64,000 bases of DNA from an uncultured Draconibacterium sp. (lineage in GTDB: Bacteria; Bacteroidota; Bacteroidia; Bacteroidales; Prolixibacteraceae), in the NCBI RefSeq assembly GCF_963676815.1, contig NZ_OY781365.1, forward strand, positions 310,001 through 374,000, read 5' to 3'. Both the position numbers and the translations under genes were made by a program. The notes below the pieces were generated by a model. It saw only the letters and a program-made list of their open reading frames with translations, was not told the origin of the DNA and made no database searches. Positions 1 to 9,938 of this stretch are shown here, piece after piece. Position 1 is the stretch's first letter; each line of letters opens with the position of its first letter.

Positions 1-221
1 CAGTAATAACCGGGTGTCCAAACAGGCATTTTAACCTCGAAGTTTTGCTCTCCATTACTATTAAAATCCATCTCAACCTGGTAATAGTGCGTGTGCGGAG
101 CATCCATAGAAACGGTGGCAAATACAGTGTCGGCTGAATTTTGGGCAAACCCTGCCTTGGTAATGGTTGCACAAACTACAAACACAACCAATCTCAGAAA
201 AACTAAATGTGGATTTTTCAT
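1..221 (-). CDS. M61-family (glycyl aminopeptidase-type) peptidase, N-terminal part, cut by window edge
   Basis: The reverse strand opens with an ATG at 221 and runs off the left edge, so only about the first 73 residues are visible. They comprise a hydrophobic signal peptide ending near AGFAQ, then a segment with PHTHYYQVEM and KMPVWTPGYY. This pairing of a THY-type motif with MPVWTPG is characteristic of the N-terminal beta domain of M61 peptidases, which also carry a gluzincin catalytic domain and a PDZ domain; neither of those is visible here. The protein should be exported to the periplasm. It lies 140 bp downstream of the Crp/Fnr gene on the same strand. The identification rests on a short segment, so it is fairly good but not certain. 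Confidence 0.7.
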   Translation of the reverse strand, partial: MKNPHLVFLRLVVFVVCATITKAGFAQNSADTVFATVSMDAPHTHYYQVEMDFNSNGEQNFEVKMPVWTPGYY

Positions 222-361
222 ATGCTAACGTTTTGAATAAGTGACTCTAAAACTAAGAAAAAGTCAGCCCCACATTGCAACATAGCAATTGCAGGTACTG
301 ACCATCCCACCTAAACTTCTATCTATGATAATGTGGTTGATTTTTCGCTATAGTTCAACAA

Positions 362-1081
362 TCAGATATTAGCAATTGATTGCAAACTTTTGGTATCGAG
401 AAACACAATTTTTCTGCCCGTAAGATCGAGCAGATTCTCATTTCTGAATTCGGACATTACGCGGATGAGTGATTCTGTAACGGTTCCAACCATATTCGCA
501 AGGTCTTCGCGCGTTACTGCTATTTGAAGCGCATTGTATTTATCCAGTCCAAATTCATCTTTTAAAATGAGTAGCATTTCGGCCGTACGTTCGCGTACAG
601 TTTTCTGAGCAATATCGGTAATAAAGGTATTCGACTCGCCCAATTCTTTACACATAAACTTCATCATTCCGTGTGTAAAATCCCAGTTTTGTTGAAACAG
701 GTGCAACATGGTATTGTACGGGATATGACACACAACAGTATCGTCATAGGCTTTTGCCGAAGTACAGGCCAGCTCGTTAGTTAACAGCGAGCGGTACCCG
801 ATAAGATCTCCTACTTGTGCAAATTTTAAGATCTGTTGTTTACCATTTGCGCCAATCTTGTATATTTTCACAATTCCCTTAAGCACAACGTACAATCCTG
901 AGTGACGACACCCCTCGCGGTATATAACAGTGCGCTTTTTAAAATTTTTATATACTGAGTTAAACTCGAGGTCGAGTAATTCGGGCTCCGACAATTTTTT
1001 GAACATGTGAACATCACGCAGTCGATGTTCATCTTTAATTAGTGAACTGATTCTTCTTTTTGGTTGAACAAATGTTTCCAT
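362..1081 (-). CDS. Crp/Fnr-family transcriptional regulator
   Basis: This 239-residue protein has the two-domain layout of Crp/Fnr regulators. An N-terminal cyclic-nucleotide-binding-type beta roll covers roughly residues 25-140 (GLYVVLKGIVKIYKIG, then GDLIGYRSLL). A winged helix-turn-helix covers roughly 165-235 (TREDLANMVGTVTESLIRVM is the recognition region). No cluster of four cysteines is seen, so an oxygen-sensing Fe-S cluster of the classical FNR type is unlikely. The signal is unknown. It starts 18 bp after the stop of the HEFAH peptidase gene on the same strand, so it may be the last gene of that operon. The ATG at 1081 is the only sensible start. Confidence 0.93.
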   Translation of the reverse strand: METFVQPKRRISSLIKDEHRLRDVHMFKKLSEPELLDLEFNSVYKNFKKRTVIYREGCRHSGLYVVLKGIVKIYKIGANGKQQILKFAQVGDLIGYRSLLTNELACTSAKAYDDTVVCHIPYNTMLHLFQQNWDFTHGMMKFMCKELGESNTFITDIAQKTVRERTAEMLLILKDEFGLDKYNALQIAVTREDLANMVGTVTESLIRVMSEFRNENLLDLTGRKIVFLDTKSLQSIANI

Positions 1082-1099
1082 ATTGATTTAGTTTAAGGT

Positions 1100-1921
1100 T
1101 TACTGTACATATAAGTTTACAGCGGCGTGGCAAGAGGGGCTGCCATCAAATTCAGGGAAATACCGACTCACAATTTCATACAAATGAGGATCGTATTTTT
1201 TCATATCCGAGCGAGTATTTACCCAATTATGTTTTCCATCAGGTGTTTCAACTTCGGCATTTACGTTAAACCAGTTTTGCACACCTTCGGCCCAATATTC
1301 CCAAATGTTTGTTGCTGCGTATGTGTTTTTGTATTTTCCGGCGGCCATGGCGGCATCAAGTTTCTCCTGAAGCAAATCATTGAAATTATCATCAAGCGGC
1401 ATAATTCCAACACCGTGAATGGTGTGCGCAAATTCGTGTATCAGAATGTCTTCAGCATGGTACTTGTCAATCTGGTAGCACAACAGGTTTTCTTCGGCAC
1501 AAGTCGTCAGCGGATCTTCCATGGTTCCGCCCAGTCCACGTGCACGAACATCCCAGTTTAATGTTGTATCGTTGGCCAAATAAGCGTGTTCAGGAATATC
1601 GGTTGTTCCTTCGTAACGCGCCATAATTCCAACGCGGGTATTCAATTTCACCATCTGGCTGAGTACGTCTTTTGGTAAGCCGGCGGTCATAAAATCAATG
1701 ATCTCGCAAGCTTTAACAAAAGCCGAATCGGGAACCCGGTTCGAACTCATAATATGAATACCATTTACATTAACATACTTTTTGTAAAACGGATCGAGCT
1801 TCAGTTCTTTGGGCGGTTTCACGATTTCGTACTCCCTGGCCGCCAAACTGGAGAACGACAAAATTCCGGCAATTATCACCACCAGAATCCTTACATTTTT
1901 ATGAGCGAAAAAGTTAGTCAT
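1100..1921 (-). CDS. secreted zinc metallopeptidase-like protein (HEFAH motif)
   Basis: This 273-residue protein has a signal peptide (hydrophobic stretch to about residue 27, SSLAARE). The zinc-binding motif HEFAHTIHG lies near residue 160, and EYWAEGVQNWF lies about 45 residues later and can supply a third ligand (Glu) of a gluzincin-like site. The combination of HEFAH..H with a downstream YWAEGVQ segment resembles lethal-factor-like putative peptidases found in planctomycetes, fungi and Bacteroidota; I recognise the pattern but cannot name a Pfam family with certainty. It should act outside the cytoplasm. It lies 21 bp after the DPP IV gene and 18 bp before the Crp/Fnr gene, so co-transcription is likely. 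Its substrate is unknown. Confidence 0.7.
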   Translation of the reverse strand: MTNFFAHKNVRILVVIIAGILSFSSLAAREYEIVKPPKELKLDPFYKKYVNVNGIHIMSSNRVPDSAFVKACEIIDFMTAGLPKDVLSQMVKLNTRVGIMARYEGTTDIPEHAYLANDTTLNWDVRARGLGGTMEDPLTTCAEENLLCYQIDKYHAEDILIHEFAHTIHGVGIMPLDDNFNDLLQEKLDAAMAAGKYKNTYAATNIWEYWAEGVQNWFNVNAEVETPDGKHNWVNTRSDMKKYDPHLYEIVSRYFPEFDGSPSCHAAVNLYVQ

Positions 1922-1942
1922 TACACAGAGTTTTATTTTTAG

Positions 1943-4192
1943 TTAATTTGATGTGTCAGTATTCCAATCCGGAGTTTCCTGCTTTAAAAAATTATGCACA
2001 AAGAAATCGCGACGTTTTTGCTCGCCGTAGGTTCCGCCAAGTGTATGATTTGTTCCGGGCAGCACCACCAGTTCAAAATCCTTTTTAGCTTTTATCAGCG
2101 CATCGGCAACCTGCATTGTTGATGCCGGATCAACGTTGTCGTCCATTTCGCCAACAATCAGCATCAGTTTTCCCTGCAGTTTATCGGCGTTTTCTACGTT
2201 CGAACATTCGGCATATTCAGGCCCGATTGGGTAACCCATCCACTGCTCGTTCCACCAGATTTTATCCATTCGGTTATCGTGGCAACCGCATGACGAAACT
2301 CCTGCTTTGTAAAACTCAGGATGAAATAACAGTCCGGCCAAAGTGCTTTGTCCACCTGCCGATCCACCAAACAGACCCACGCGTGTGGTATCCATGTAAC
2401 TGTATTTTTCGGCAGCCGCTTTTATCCACAAAATACGATCGGGGAATCCGGCATCTTTCAGATTTTTCCAGCATACATCGTGGAAAGCCTTCGAACGGTT
2501 CGAAGTTCCCATTCCGTCCATCTGTACAATAACAAACCCTAACTCTGCAAGGCTTGAGAAAGCATAACTAACGGGGCTAAAACTTTTTTGTGCAAACGAA
2601 CTGTGCGGACCTGCATAAATGTATTCGATTATTGGGTATGTTTTACTTTCATCGAAATTGGTAGGCCGATAAATATTTCCCCAAATATTTGTTTTGCCGT
2701 CGCGGGCTTTGGCTACAAACGGTTCGGGTGCAATCCATCCTTTTTCCAGTAAGTCTGAAATATCTGTTTTTTCCAGCTCCACCATTACTTTTCCATCAAC
2801 AGAACTGCGAACCACTGTAAAAGGTGGTGTATCAACCGTTGAATAAGTGTCGGTAAAATAATTGAGATCTTTTGAGAACGACACATCATGGTTCATTTTC
2901 TCCGGTGTTAGATCGGTTAATCCGCTGCCATCAAAATTTACTTTGTAACAATGCAAATAATACGGATCTTCATCAGCGTTTTTGCCCGATCCGTAAAAGA
3001 ATATCGTACGATTTTCGTCGTCAACCTTAATTACATTTCGTACTACCCACTCTCCTTTTGTGATCTGGTTTTTCACCTTGCCGGTTTCCGAATCGATCAG
3101 GTAGAGGTGATTCCATCCGTCGCGTTCCGATGCCCAGATAATCTCATTGCTATCTTCTGCATCGTAACGGTATCGTTTGCTGCTGTAATCAATAAAAGTT
3201 ATGCTTTGCTCATCAATCAGCACTTTAACATCGCCACTTTCGCCATTCACTTCCACTACTTTGTAGGCCTGGTGCCCGCGCTGATTAAACTCAAAAGTAA
3301 AAGCCGAAGCATCTTCTTTCCATCTGGGATTGGTGAGACTAAACTGGTGTTCAAAAGCATCGGTATTAACCGGAATCTGCTTTTTATTTTCCACATCAAA
3401 CAATGCCGGATGTTTTATTGGCATAGCATCACCCGGTTTGCGGTAATCGCGTTTATGCAAAATGGGCTGCAACTGGTCTTTTGGCGACGACTCTACAAAA
3501 AAGATCTCACGCTTTTCAGCATCGCGAATTTTGTTGACTGCCAACTTTTTTGAGTCGGGTGACCACGAAAAATACGACGAGTAAAAATCGCCGGGAGCTC
3601 CGTCAAAACTCAACTGAAACTCCTTATTGGTTTTCTTGTTTTTGATGTAAACATTACTTTCCCTTACAAAAGCTTCCCATTCACCATCAGGCGAAGAAAC
3701 CGGGTCGTTTCCTTTTTCATCAAAAAAGCCTCCCCAATATCCATTTCCGTTGCGATCTTTCTCAACTGAATCTTTCTTTAACTCATACTTCTTCAGTTCA
3801 CAAGTCCAATATGCTTTTTTGAAATTAAATTGAATTATTTTTTCATCCGTATCAAATTTCAAATCGCGCAAAACCAGGTCTTTTGATGAGATTTCTTTAT
3901 CCAACTGCTGGTTTAGCGCGTCAACCAGTTTATCGGTATCAAAAGCTATCTTTTTCGATCCTTTTTGCGCATCAACCAATTGATATTTCATACCATCGCG
4001 CGTTTTTATTCGGTACCAAAATACCGATGATGAATCGATCCAGGTAATTTGTGCTACCTGGTTGTATACCAACTCGCCAAGTTTCATCACGGAATCGGCG
4101 CGCGCATAATCTGCTTTTGTAAGTTGCGCTGAGGTTTTACTGCTTGCCAGTGCCAGCAGTAAAACCATAAGTACGAATAAAGATTGCTTCAT
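1943..4192 (-). CDS. dipeptidyl peptidase IV-type S9 prolyl peptidase
   Basis: This 749-residue exported serine peptidase has a signal peptide (cleavage near SKTSAQ), a DPP IV N-terminal beta propeller at about 90-480 (SPDGEWEAFVRESNVY and SWSPDSKKLAVNKI are typical blades) and a C-terminal alpha/beta hydrolase domain. The nucleophile serine lies in FGGSAGGQS near residue 610, the aspartate in GEMDDNVDP near 685 and the histidine in PGTNHTLGG near 716, so the triad is complete. The family removes Xaa-Pro or Xaa-Ala dipeptides from peptide N termini. The site of action is the periplasm or the outer membrane. It sits 42 bp downstream of the T9SS peptidase gene and leads directly into the HEFAH peptidase gene, which suggests a peptide-processing operon. 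Confidence 0.93.
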   Translation of the reverse strand: MKQSLFVLMVLLLALASSKTSAQLTKADYARADSVMKLGELVYNQVAQITWIDSSSVFWYRIKTRDGMKYQLVDAQKGSKKIAFDTDKLVDALNQQLDKEISSKDLVLRDLKFDTDEKIIQFNFKKAYWTCELKKYELKKDSVEKDRNGNGYWGGFFDEKGNDPVSSPDGEWEAFVRESNVYIKNKKTNKEFQLSFDGAPGDFYSSYFSWSPDSKKLAVNKIRDAEKREIFFVESSPKDQLQPILHKRDYRKPGDAMPIKHPALFDVENKKQIPVNTDAFEHQFSLTNPRWKEDASAFTFEFNQRGHQAYKVVEVNGESGDVKVLIDEQSITFIDYSSKRYRYDAEDSNEIIWASERDGWNHLYLIDSETGKVKNQITKGEWVVRNVIKVDDENRTIFFYGSGKNADEDPYYLHCYKVNFDGSGLTDLTPEKMNHDVSFSKDLNYFTDTYSTVDTPPFTVVRSSVDGKVMVELEKTDISDLLEKGWIAPEPFVAKARDGKTNIWGNIYRPTNFDESKTYPIIEYIYAGPHSSFAQKSFSPVSYAFSSLAELGFVIVQMDGMGTSNRSKAFHDVCWKNLKDAGFPDRILWIKAAAEKYSYMDTTRVGLFGGSAGGQSTLAGLLFHPEFYKAGVSSCGCHDNRMDKIWWNEQWMGYPIGPEYAECSNVENADKLQGKLMLIVGEMDDNVDPASTMQVADALIKAKKDFELVVLPGTNHTLGGTYGEQKRRDFFVHNFLKQETPDWNTDTSN

Positions 4193-4234
4193 AATAAACC
4201 TTATATTTTTAAACGCATTCCTGGTTGTTAAGCA

Positions 4235-6874
4235 TTAACGAACCAGAAATTTATGCGTATCATTTGTTTCATCGCTACGAACATTTACAAAGTAAATACC
4301 TTGCTTTAAATGGGCCTCCAACGGAATTTCAAATCGGTCGGACTGAATATCCTGTTGAACATACAAAATATTTCCCCTTGCATCTACAATGCGAACTTCC
4401 TTTTTTACTGTATTGTGATCTTTAAATTCAATCTTCAATACATCGTTTCCGGCAATCGGGTTTGGATAAATCTTTGAAGAACTTTCATTCTCGCCAATTG
4501 AAATATTTTGAGCACCGGTAGTTACATTCGGATCGTAAAGTGCACCTTCTGTAGGAAATGGCTCAACCGGATCAGGAACATTGATGATTGTTGATGTGTA
4601 ATCGTACCATTTTTTATTTACACTGGCTTTGTCGGTAATACCTTCAACCAGTTGTAAACGGTAATCGAAGTGTGCTTTACGCGTTTCTTCGCCTTCGTAA
4701 ACATAGTCGGTATTGCAGATTACTGCAATTACAACACCGTTTGCCGGTGCTTTATCCAACTTCAGTTTACACGATCCGCTTGATACCGGCTTGCTGTAAA
4801 CAGGCGTACCATCGGTGGCACGATAAGCCAACTGACAGGTCATATTTTTACCCTTTGGTATAAAGTTCACTTCAACTTCGGAGCCTGAAACCAAAAGTGG
4901 AATCTGGTTGGCACCCGACCACCCCGGCGTTGTTCGTGGTTCAGGAGTCAATATTCTATTTTCAGTATCCAACATCCAAGTTTTGGCGTATGGAGTAACT
5001 TTCCATGGGGTGCAATCAATCCAGTTTGGCTCCCATTCCACACCAATTGTACCATTGAAGTTATCATCAACCAGTTTCTTAACCGCTCCACTCCATTCCT
5101 TCATATCCAGCAATGCTTGTTTGGCACGGTATTCCATAATCAGTCGTCTGATTTGTGTTTCGCCAATACCTGCTTCCATTCCTTCCAAAACACGTTCCGG
5201 ACAGTTTTGCCAAATCCAGGCAACACTACCTGTACCTAAAACCTGGCCCAGAAAGGTTGGGAATGTATTTCCGTACTGAGTTCCGCCTAACATATTTCTC
5301 CAGGTGCAAATTTGCTGGCTTCCTTCAAACATATTTACTCCTTCAGCACTCGGACCGCCAAAACTTCCGTCTTGCAACCAACCGGTGTAACATTCAATAG
5401 GCATAAAAGGAGCGATATACGGTCCGGCATTCAGAAATCCCATAGAGTTATAGCTTTGAAGTCTCCGGGCTTCCATCTCCTGCTGCAACCATGTATTTCC
5501 TCCTTCGTGAAACCAGGCAGCTTTTTTACACCCGGGCAAATCGGCAAGAATAGCATGTATTCCTTCATGAATCATTGCTCCAGTCTGGAAACCTTTTTCA
5601 GGATAAGGGCAATCAGGATCGAAAGAATAAACAGGAAAATAAGATGCCAGCACCATTGGCCAGTTTTCATTCTGATAGTTTATGCTTCCCATCCAACCAC
5701 CAAGAGCAGTGGTATCGGCATCGTCAGTACATAATCCTGATCCAAACAGATAAATGGCACTTCGGTATCCATTTTTTGCTCTTTTGTCGGGAGGCCATCC
5801 CATTTCATTTCTGAAATACGCAAAATCCTCATTAAAACGCTCCAACATTGGCGTGATAGCGGCCTCTGTTATTTCGCTGCGGGCATTAGGGCCCCATTTA
5901 AATGTCCACCATCCTGAAGACTGTGTTCCCACAACCTCTGGGCAGTCATCCAAATCTTTGGTTGGCATTTCCAAGTCAGGATATTCATCTCTGAAGTTAT
6001 AATTTAAAGTTGGCGAGAAATTAGGCCATGAAAAAGGTTCGGCAGCTTGCTCTTCGTCGCCAAAAAATACCCAAACACCTTCGCTGGGTTTCGATACGTT
6101 ACCAGCGGCATCAACTGCCTGAACAGCGATCATATACATTTCGTTTCGCGGCATACCCGATATTGTTGCCATATGGTAAGGAGCTTCCTTGTATACCGAA
6201 TCATTCAGCAACACCTGGTAACCAGCAACTTTATTATCATCGGTTGAAGTATCCCAGGATATGGCAATACTTGTTTGTGAAATATTCACGATTTCAGGGC
6301 TTCCTGGAGAAGAAGGCGCCTCAATATCGGTACTTCCCGACAGGCTGCTTCCCCAAACCCTAAACTCAAGGATTCCGGTTGACTGGCTGTAATTACGCAT
6401 GGTCACACGAAGTTTTGAAACAGTTGTTGCAGCGAACGAGGCGCTGTTGAACTGGTCCTTTACACAAGGAACATCAACCAGTTTTACCCAGTCGTTAGCG
6501 TCTGCGTCGAAAACCTCGATGTACGCTTCGTCAGGTGTTAATACACCGCCGCCATCGTCGAACCAGTAAATTTCAACAGACGTTGCAATAAATTGAGGAT
6601 TCCAATCATACTGCACCCACTGATACGAATCCGGATTATCCCAGTTTCCGTAGGCGGTATTTGTCTTATCGTTCGAATTTGATGGTGTTTCTCCATCATT
6701 AACAGCTCCCAGGTTTTCCCAACCTGAAACAAACGAGGTACTTGGAGTTGCAATTAAGGCAATATTGATACTATCGTTTTCAGCTTGATTTGCAGAAATT
6801 GCAAAACTATGAAGCTGAAAAACGACTGTCAGAAACAACAGCAGTGGAATTTTTAAGCAGTAAATTCTTTTCAT
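4235..6874 (-). CDS. T9SS-exported multidomain putative zinc metallopeptidase (F5/8C-like, Fn3, HEGIH, sorting domain)
   Basis: I place the start at the ATG at 6874, giving 879 residues, because it begins a clear signal peptide (MKRIYCLKIPLLLFLTVV); an earlier ATG at 7036 adds 54 residues without export character. Next come a discoidin-like carbohydrate-binding module (about 35-180, with WVQYDW), one fibronectin type III domain (about 185-275, ISWDTSTDDNKVAGYQV), a central domain with HEGIHAIL and a second HEGGNTWLQ about 25 residues later, and a C-terminal T9SS type A sorting domain (SSKIYPNPIAG to the end). The HEGIH..HEGGN pair is a likely zinc site, but the family is not identified. The protein should be secreted or anchored at the cell surface. 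It follows the DUF5695-like gene on the same strand. Confidence 0.75.
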   Translation of the reverse strand: MKRIYCLKIPLLLFLTVVFQLHSFAISANQAENDSINIALIATPSTSFVSGWENLGAVNDGETPSNSNDKTNTAYGNWDNPDSYQWVQYDWNPQFIATSVEIYWFDDGGGVLTPDEAYIEVFDADANDWVKLVDVPCVKDQFNSASFAATTVSKLRVTMRNYSQSTGILEFRVWGSSLSGSTDIEAPSSPGSPEIVNISQTSIAISWDTSTDDNKVAGYQVLLNDSVYKEAPYHMATISGMPRNEMYMIAVQAVDAAGNVSKPSEGVWVFFGDEEQAAEPFSWPNFSPTLNYNFRDEYPDLEMPTKDLDDCPEVVGTQSSGWWTFKWGPNARSEITEAAITPMLERFNEDFAYFRNEMGWPPDKRAKNGYRSAIYLFGSGLCTDDADTTALGGWMGSINYQNENWPMVLASYFPVYSFDPDCPYPEKGFQTGAMIHEGIHAILADLPGCKKAAWFHEGGNTWLQQEMEARRLQSYNSMGFLNAGPYIAPFMPIECYTGWLQDGSFGGPSAEGVNMFEGSQQICTWRNMLGGTQYGNTFPTFLGQVLGTGSVAWIWQNCPERVLEGMEAGIGETQIRRLIMEYRAKQALLDMKEWSGAVKKLVDDNFNGTIGVEWEPNWIDCTPWKVTPYAKTWMLDTENRILTPEPRTTPGWSGANQIPLLVSGSEVEVNFIPKGKNMTCQLAYRATDGTPVYSKPVSSGSCKLKLDKAPANGVVIAVICNTDYVYEGEETRKAHFDYRLQLVEGITDKASVNKKWYDYTSTIINVPDPVEPFPTEGALYDPNVTTGAQNISIGENESSSKIYPNPIAGNDVLKIEFKDHNTVKKEVRIVDARGNILYVQQDIQSDRFEIPLEAHLKQGIYFVNVRSDETNDTHKFLVR

Positions 6875-7022
6875 AATGATTGATTTTCTGGATATAAAGA
6901 GGAGTAAATAATTGTGAACAGAAATGAGTATCCATTCCGGAATAGCGATAGAAAAACTTACTGCCGGTATCCAAAAACAGAATGGATATTGCTTTACAAA
7001 GTTTTTTTTGATTTTTTGAGGT

Positions 7023-7056
7023 GAATCCCGCAGCAACCGAGGCCACTGCGGAATTC
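7023..7056 (-). terminator. stem-loop after the DUF5695-like gene (candidate terminator)
   Basis: GAATCCCGCAG at 7023-7033 can pair with CTGCGGAATTC at 7046-7056, with one G-U pair on the transcribed strand. It lies just past the stop codon of the gene ending at 7072. No U-tract follows on the minus strand, so termination is doubtful; an mRNA-stabilising or processing hairpin is equally possible. Confidence 0.35.
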
Positions 7057-7071
7057 ATTTTATTCTATTGA

Positions 7072-9780
7072 TTAATTCAACTCTACTTCTACCACTTGAT
7101 TTTTAAGTGGAATTACATATTGTCCGCGCTCATTTTTATCAAGGCCGGCAACTGCGCTTGCCGCTGTTTCCTCGTCGAATGATTTAATTCGCAAATAAGC
7201 GTTTGGTGTATAATCGTTAGCTTCTTCCAATTCAACCACTACTTTTCCGGTTGACTGGTTGTACGTGAAAGCTTTAAATTTACCAGCATCTAATGTTACC
7301 CACATTTTTAGCGGAGCAACATACACTCCTGATTTAGCTGCTGTAGTTAAATCAACACGAACTACATCGCCGTTTTCGGTGATATTACCACCAAAAGCCA
7401 ACCAGCCAAACTCGTCGTTGTGCATTAAATAGGTTGATGTGTTTACGGCATAACCGTAATAACCACTTCCGTAGTCGCCTGAAATACCATCGTTTTTCAA
7501 TGTTGACGGGAACGAGTGAAATGCTGCAGGAGCAAATCCATCTTGTGTAATATTTGAAATCGATCCCATTAAACCACCGTAACCAACACGCAACAGGTAC
7601 AGATCTTCAGGATGTTCTTTGTATTCGTATAAAACAGGAATAGCGTTCAATGCCGATCCATAGTGGTGAATCTGACGCTCAACACGCGAAAGTTTTCCAC
7701 CGTAAAGGAAATCCCAGTAACGACGTGCGTTACCGTTGTATGCCCAGTGAGGAATAGTTGGCATGTAAGCCAAAATCGCTTTTAATGTAGTTTCGGCTTT
7801 TTCGCCGTAACCAAAGTAGCGCGACCACATATAAACCTCTTCCTGGCCTGTTGAATCCCAAGGCATTTCGCTACCAAAAGGATAATTTAACGATGCCCAG
7901 TGATCGGCACGACCTTTCATAGCTCCTTCCAGTTTGCGGGCATATTCCCACAATCCTTCAGCTTTTAAATCATCAAGAATATGCACAAAAACACTACCTT
8001 CCATCTGACCGAACTGTGCATAGTATGGAGCCAACTCCATCATTGCCATCGACGTCTGGTAAGCACTCATCAGGTACCAATCCCATGTTTGCTGCGATAC
8101 CAATCCTTCGTAGTTGCGGGCTAAACGATACATTACCCAATAAGCAGCAGCAACATGCGGATAATTGTATGAACGTTCAACAGTTTCGGCGTGTTTTTTA
8201 TCCCAGGCAGCCCAGGTGTTGTAATTTACATCTTTGCTGTAAGTTCCGGCTGGCATCGAATCAGGCTCGTAGTAGAACATACTTTTGCGAACGCCATATT
8301 TTTCATGACCTTCGTTGTACTGAATTCCACCCCAGATGGTTTTCTGAACGAAGTCTTCCAACATCGCTACCTCTTTCTTATCCGGTTGAACCAATTGTTT
8401 CATAACGGCATTTAACCATGCACCGGCACCACCTTCGTCACTTAATCCGCAAATCCAGGCACGGCTATCTTCAGTTACCTGTTTTTGCTCTTCGTAATCG
8501 TAAGTAATTACCGACGGACCACGATCGAAAAGATCGTCTTCGTCATCGAACCATTGTTTTGTCATCAGGAAGTTTCCGTTGTCGGCAACTACCTGCTCTT
8601 CAGGTTTAATAACTTTGTAGTTAATGGTTTGTGTTAAACCATCTTTATAAGTGATGGTTAAACGTGCTCTTCCCCACTGTTTTGCGGCAACAGCATATTT
8701 TACCCAACCATTTTCTGTAGTCTCCAGTTTTTTCAGCTCAAGCGCACCTTCAGGTTCAACCTGCATGCTTTTTACTTTTTGGCTGTACTTTATAAACAAA
8801 TCCGCTTTTACATCTTGCGGAACAACATATCCGGGAACTCCGAAAGCAACCGGACGATCGTTTTCGATCAATGCAGGTTCGATGTTTTTAATCGCATCGG
8901 TAAGTACAAACTGTACACCGTAGCTAACCGATTTTCCCGGTTTTAATATTTTTGATGATGGTGTGTTCCATGGAGTAGCTTCTTTCCACTCGTTTTCAGC
9001 GTATGCTTTTGTTAACGGCATCCATTCGTGGAAACCTTCGAAAGTAATTCCACGTCGTGTTGGATCGTCAAGCAGAGGATTCCATGCTTCGAATGGAGTA
9101 TTTTCCAAAGGTAAAACCAATAAAACAGGACCACTACCTTTTAAACGAATTACCTGCAAATAACCGGCGTCCATACCAATGTACGGATCGTAGAAAACGT
9201 TTTCGGCATGTGCTTCGTCCAGCGTTTTTCTGTCGTGGTTATTGTTGAAAATCAATGGAATTCCAAGCGCACCAATCTCAACAGCTTCTGATGAAGTGTT
9301 TTTGATCTCGAAACGCAAAGCAAGATGACCATCTTTCTTTTCCCAGTAACGTAATACCTGAACCGGGCTGTTTTCCAAAATACCGCTCAAATCGGAAACG
9401 GCCAGTTGGTTATCGTTTTTAGGATCAACAGTTTTAACGCTTTTGCGCGATGCAGCAGATGAGAATGATGTCCAATCACTGGCACCTTCCGATTTTACAC
9501 GGAAGTTAATATCACCCAAGTGATAAAAACCGGCCTTGTTTCTTTTGGCCAGCAATTCGCCTGGAGTAAAATCAAACTCAGGCTCCGAAACCGGGTGCAA
9601 TCCGGCAACAGTATGCGATGATTTTAATATTTCGATATTGAAATCGGGTGTAGAAAATTCGAGCGAACCTTTGTTAATGTCTATCGAATCAGAGGAAGCA
9701 ACTAAAGATGATGCAAATGCTCCCGCATTCATCGTAAGGCTCCAACACAGCAGAAAGAAAAGAATATTCTTTGGTTTCAT
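7072..9780 (-). CDS. exported DUF5695-like protein, probable alpha/alpha-barrel carbohydrate-active enzyme
   Basis: This 902-residue protein has a signal peptide (to about residue 28, GAFASS). The N-terminal part starts with GSLEFSTPDFNIEI and contains GFYHLGDINFRV, features I associate with DUF5695 proteins of Bacteroidota. The second half is helix-rich and aromatic-rich, with repeats such as YPHVAAAYWVMYRLARNY and MELAPYYAQFGQMEG, consistent with an (alpha/alpha) toroid fold used by many glycosidases and lyases. No catalytic residues can be assigned by eye and the function is unproven. It has a 158-bp upstream gap from the CotH gene and probably its own promoter, and it heads the peptidase-rich run that continues to the left. 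Confidence 0.7.
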   Translation of the reverse strand: MKPKNILFFLLCWSLTMNAGAFASSLVASSDSIDINKGSLEFSTPDFNIEILKSSHTVAGLHPVSEPEFDFTPGELLAKRNKAGFYHLGDINFRVKSEGASDWTSFSSAASRKSVKTVDPKNDNQLAVSDLSGILENSPVQVLRYWEKKDGHLALRFEIKNTSSEAVEIGALGIPLIFNNNHDRKTLDEAHAENVFYDPYIGMDAGYLQVIRLKGSGPVLLVLPLENTPFEAWNPLLDDPTRRGITFEGFHEWMPLTKAYAENEWKEATPWNTPSSKILKPGKSVSYGVQFVLTDAIKNIEPALIENDRPVAFGVPGYVVPQDVKADLFIKYSQKVKSMQVEPEGALELKKLETTENGWVKYAVAAKQWGRARLTITYKDGLTQTINYKVIKPEEQVVADNGNFLMTKQWFDDEDDLFDRGPSVITYDYEEQKQVTEDSRAWICGLSDEGGAGAWLNAVMKQLVQPDKKEVAMLEDFVQKTIWGGIQYNEGHEKYGVRKSMFYYEPDSMPAGTYSKDVNYNTWAAWDKKHAETVERSYNYPHVAAAYWVMYRLARNYEGLVSQQTWDWYLMSAYQTSMAMMELAPYYAQFGQMEGSVFVHILDDLKAEGLWEYARKLEGAMKGRADHWASLNYPFGSEMPWDSTGQEEVYMWSRYFGYGEKAETTLKAILAYMPTIPHWAYNGNARRYWDFLYGGKLSRVERQIHHYGSALNAIPVLYEYKEHPEDLYLLRVGYGGLMGSISNITQDGFAPAAFHSFPSTLKNDGISGDYGSGYYGYAVNTSTYLMHNDEFGWLAFGGNITENGDVVRVDLTTAAKSGVYVAPLKMWVTLDAGKFKAFTYNQSTGKVVVELEEANDYTPNAYLRIKSFDEETAASAVAGLDKNERGQYVIPLKNQVVEVELN

Positions 9781-9888
9781 TTAATGTCTTTTTAATTATT
9801 TAATACTCAACTACAATAAGTTATATGCTTAAAATTGATTGATTTGTATTTTTTACAGTTACAATTCTGTTGGTTTAATTTATACTTA

Positions 9889-9896
9889 CAAATTTA
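9889..9896 (-). promoter_or_regulatory. candidate -7 promoter element of the DUF5695-like gene
   Basis: On the minus strand this reads TAAATTTG, a full match to the Bacteroidota -7 consensus TAnnTTTG, about 110 bp upstream of the ATG at 9780. No convincing -33 TTG is seen at the usual spacing, so confidence is low. Confidence 0.35.
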
Positions 9897-9938
9897 TAAT
9901 TTCCACATTTTTACAGACTAGTATATCTTGTATAGTAA

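Noticed and set aside
2951..3553. Plus-strand frame of 200 residues
   Set aside because: It lies entirely antisense to the well-supported DPP IV-type gene and has no recognisable domain.
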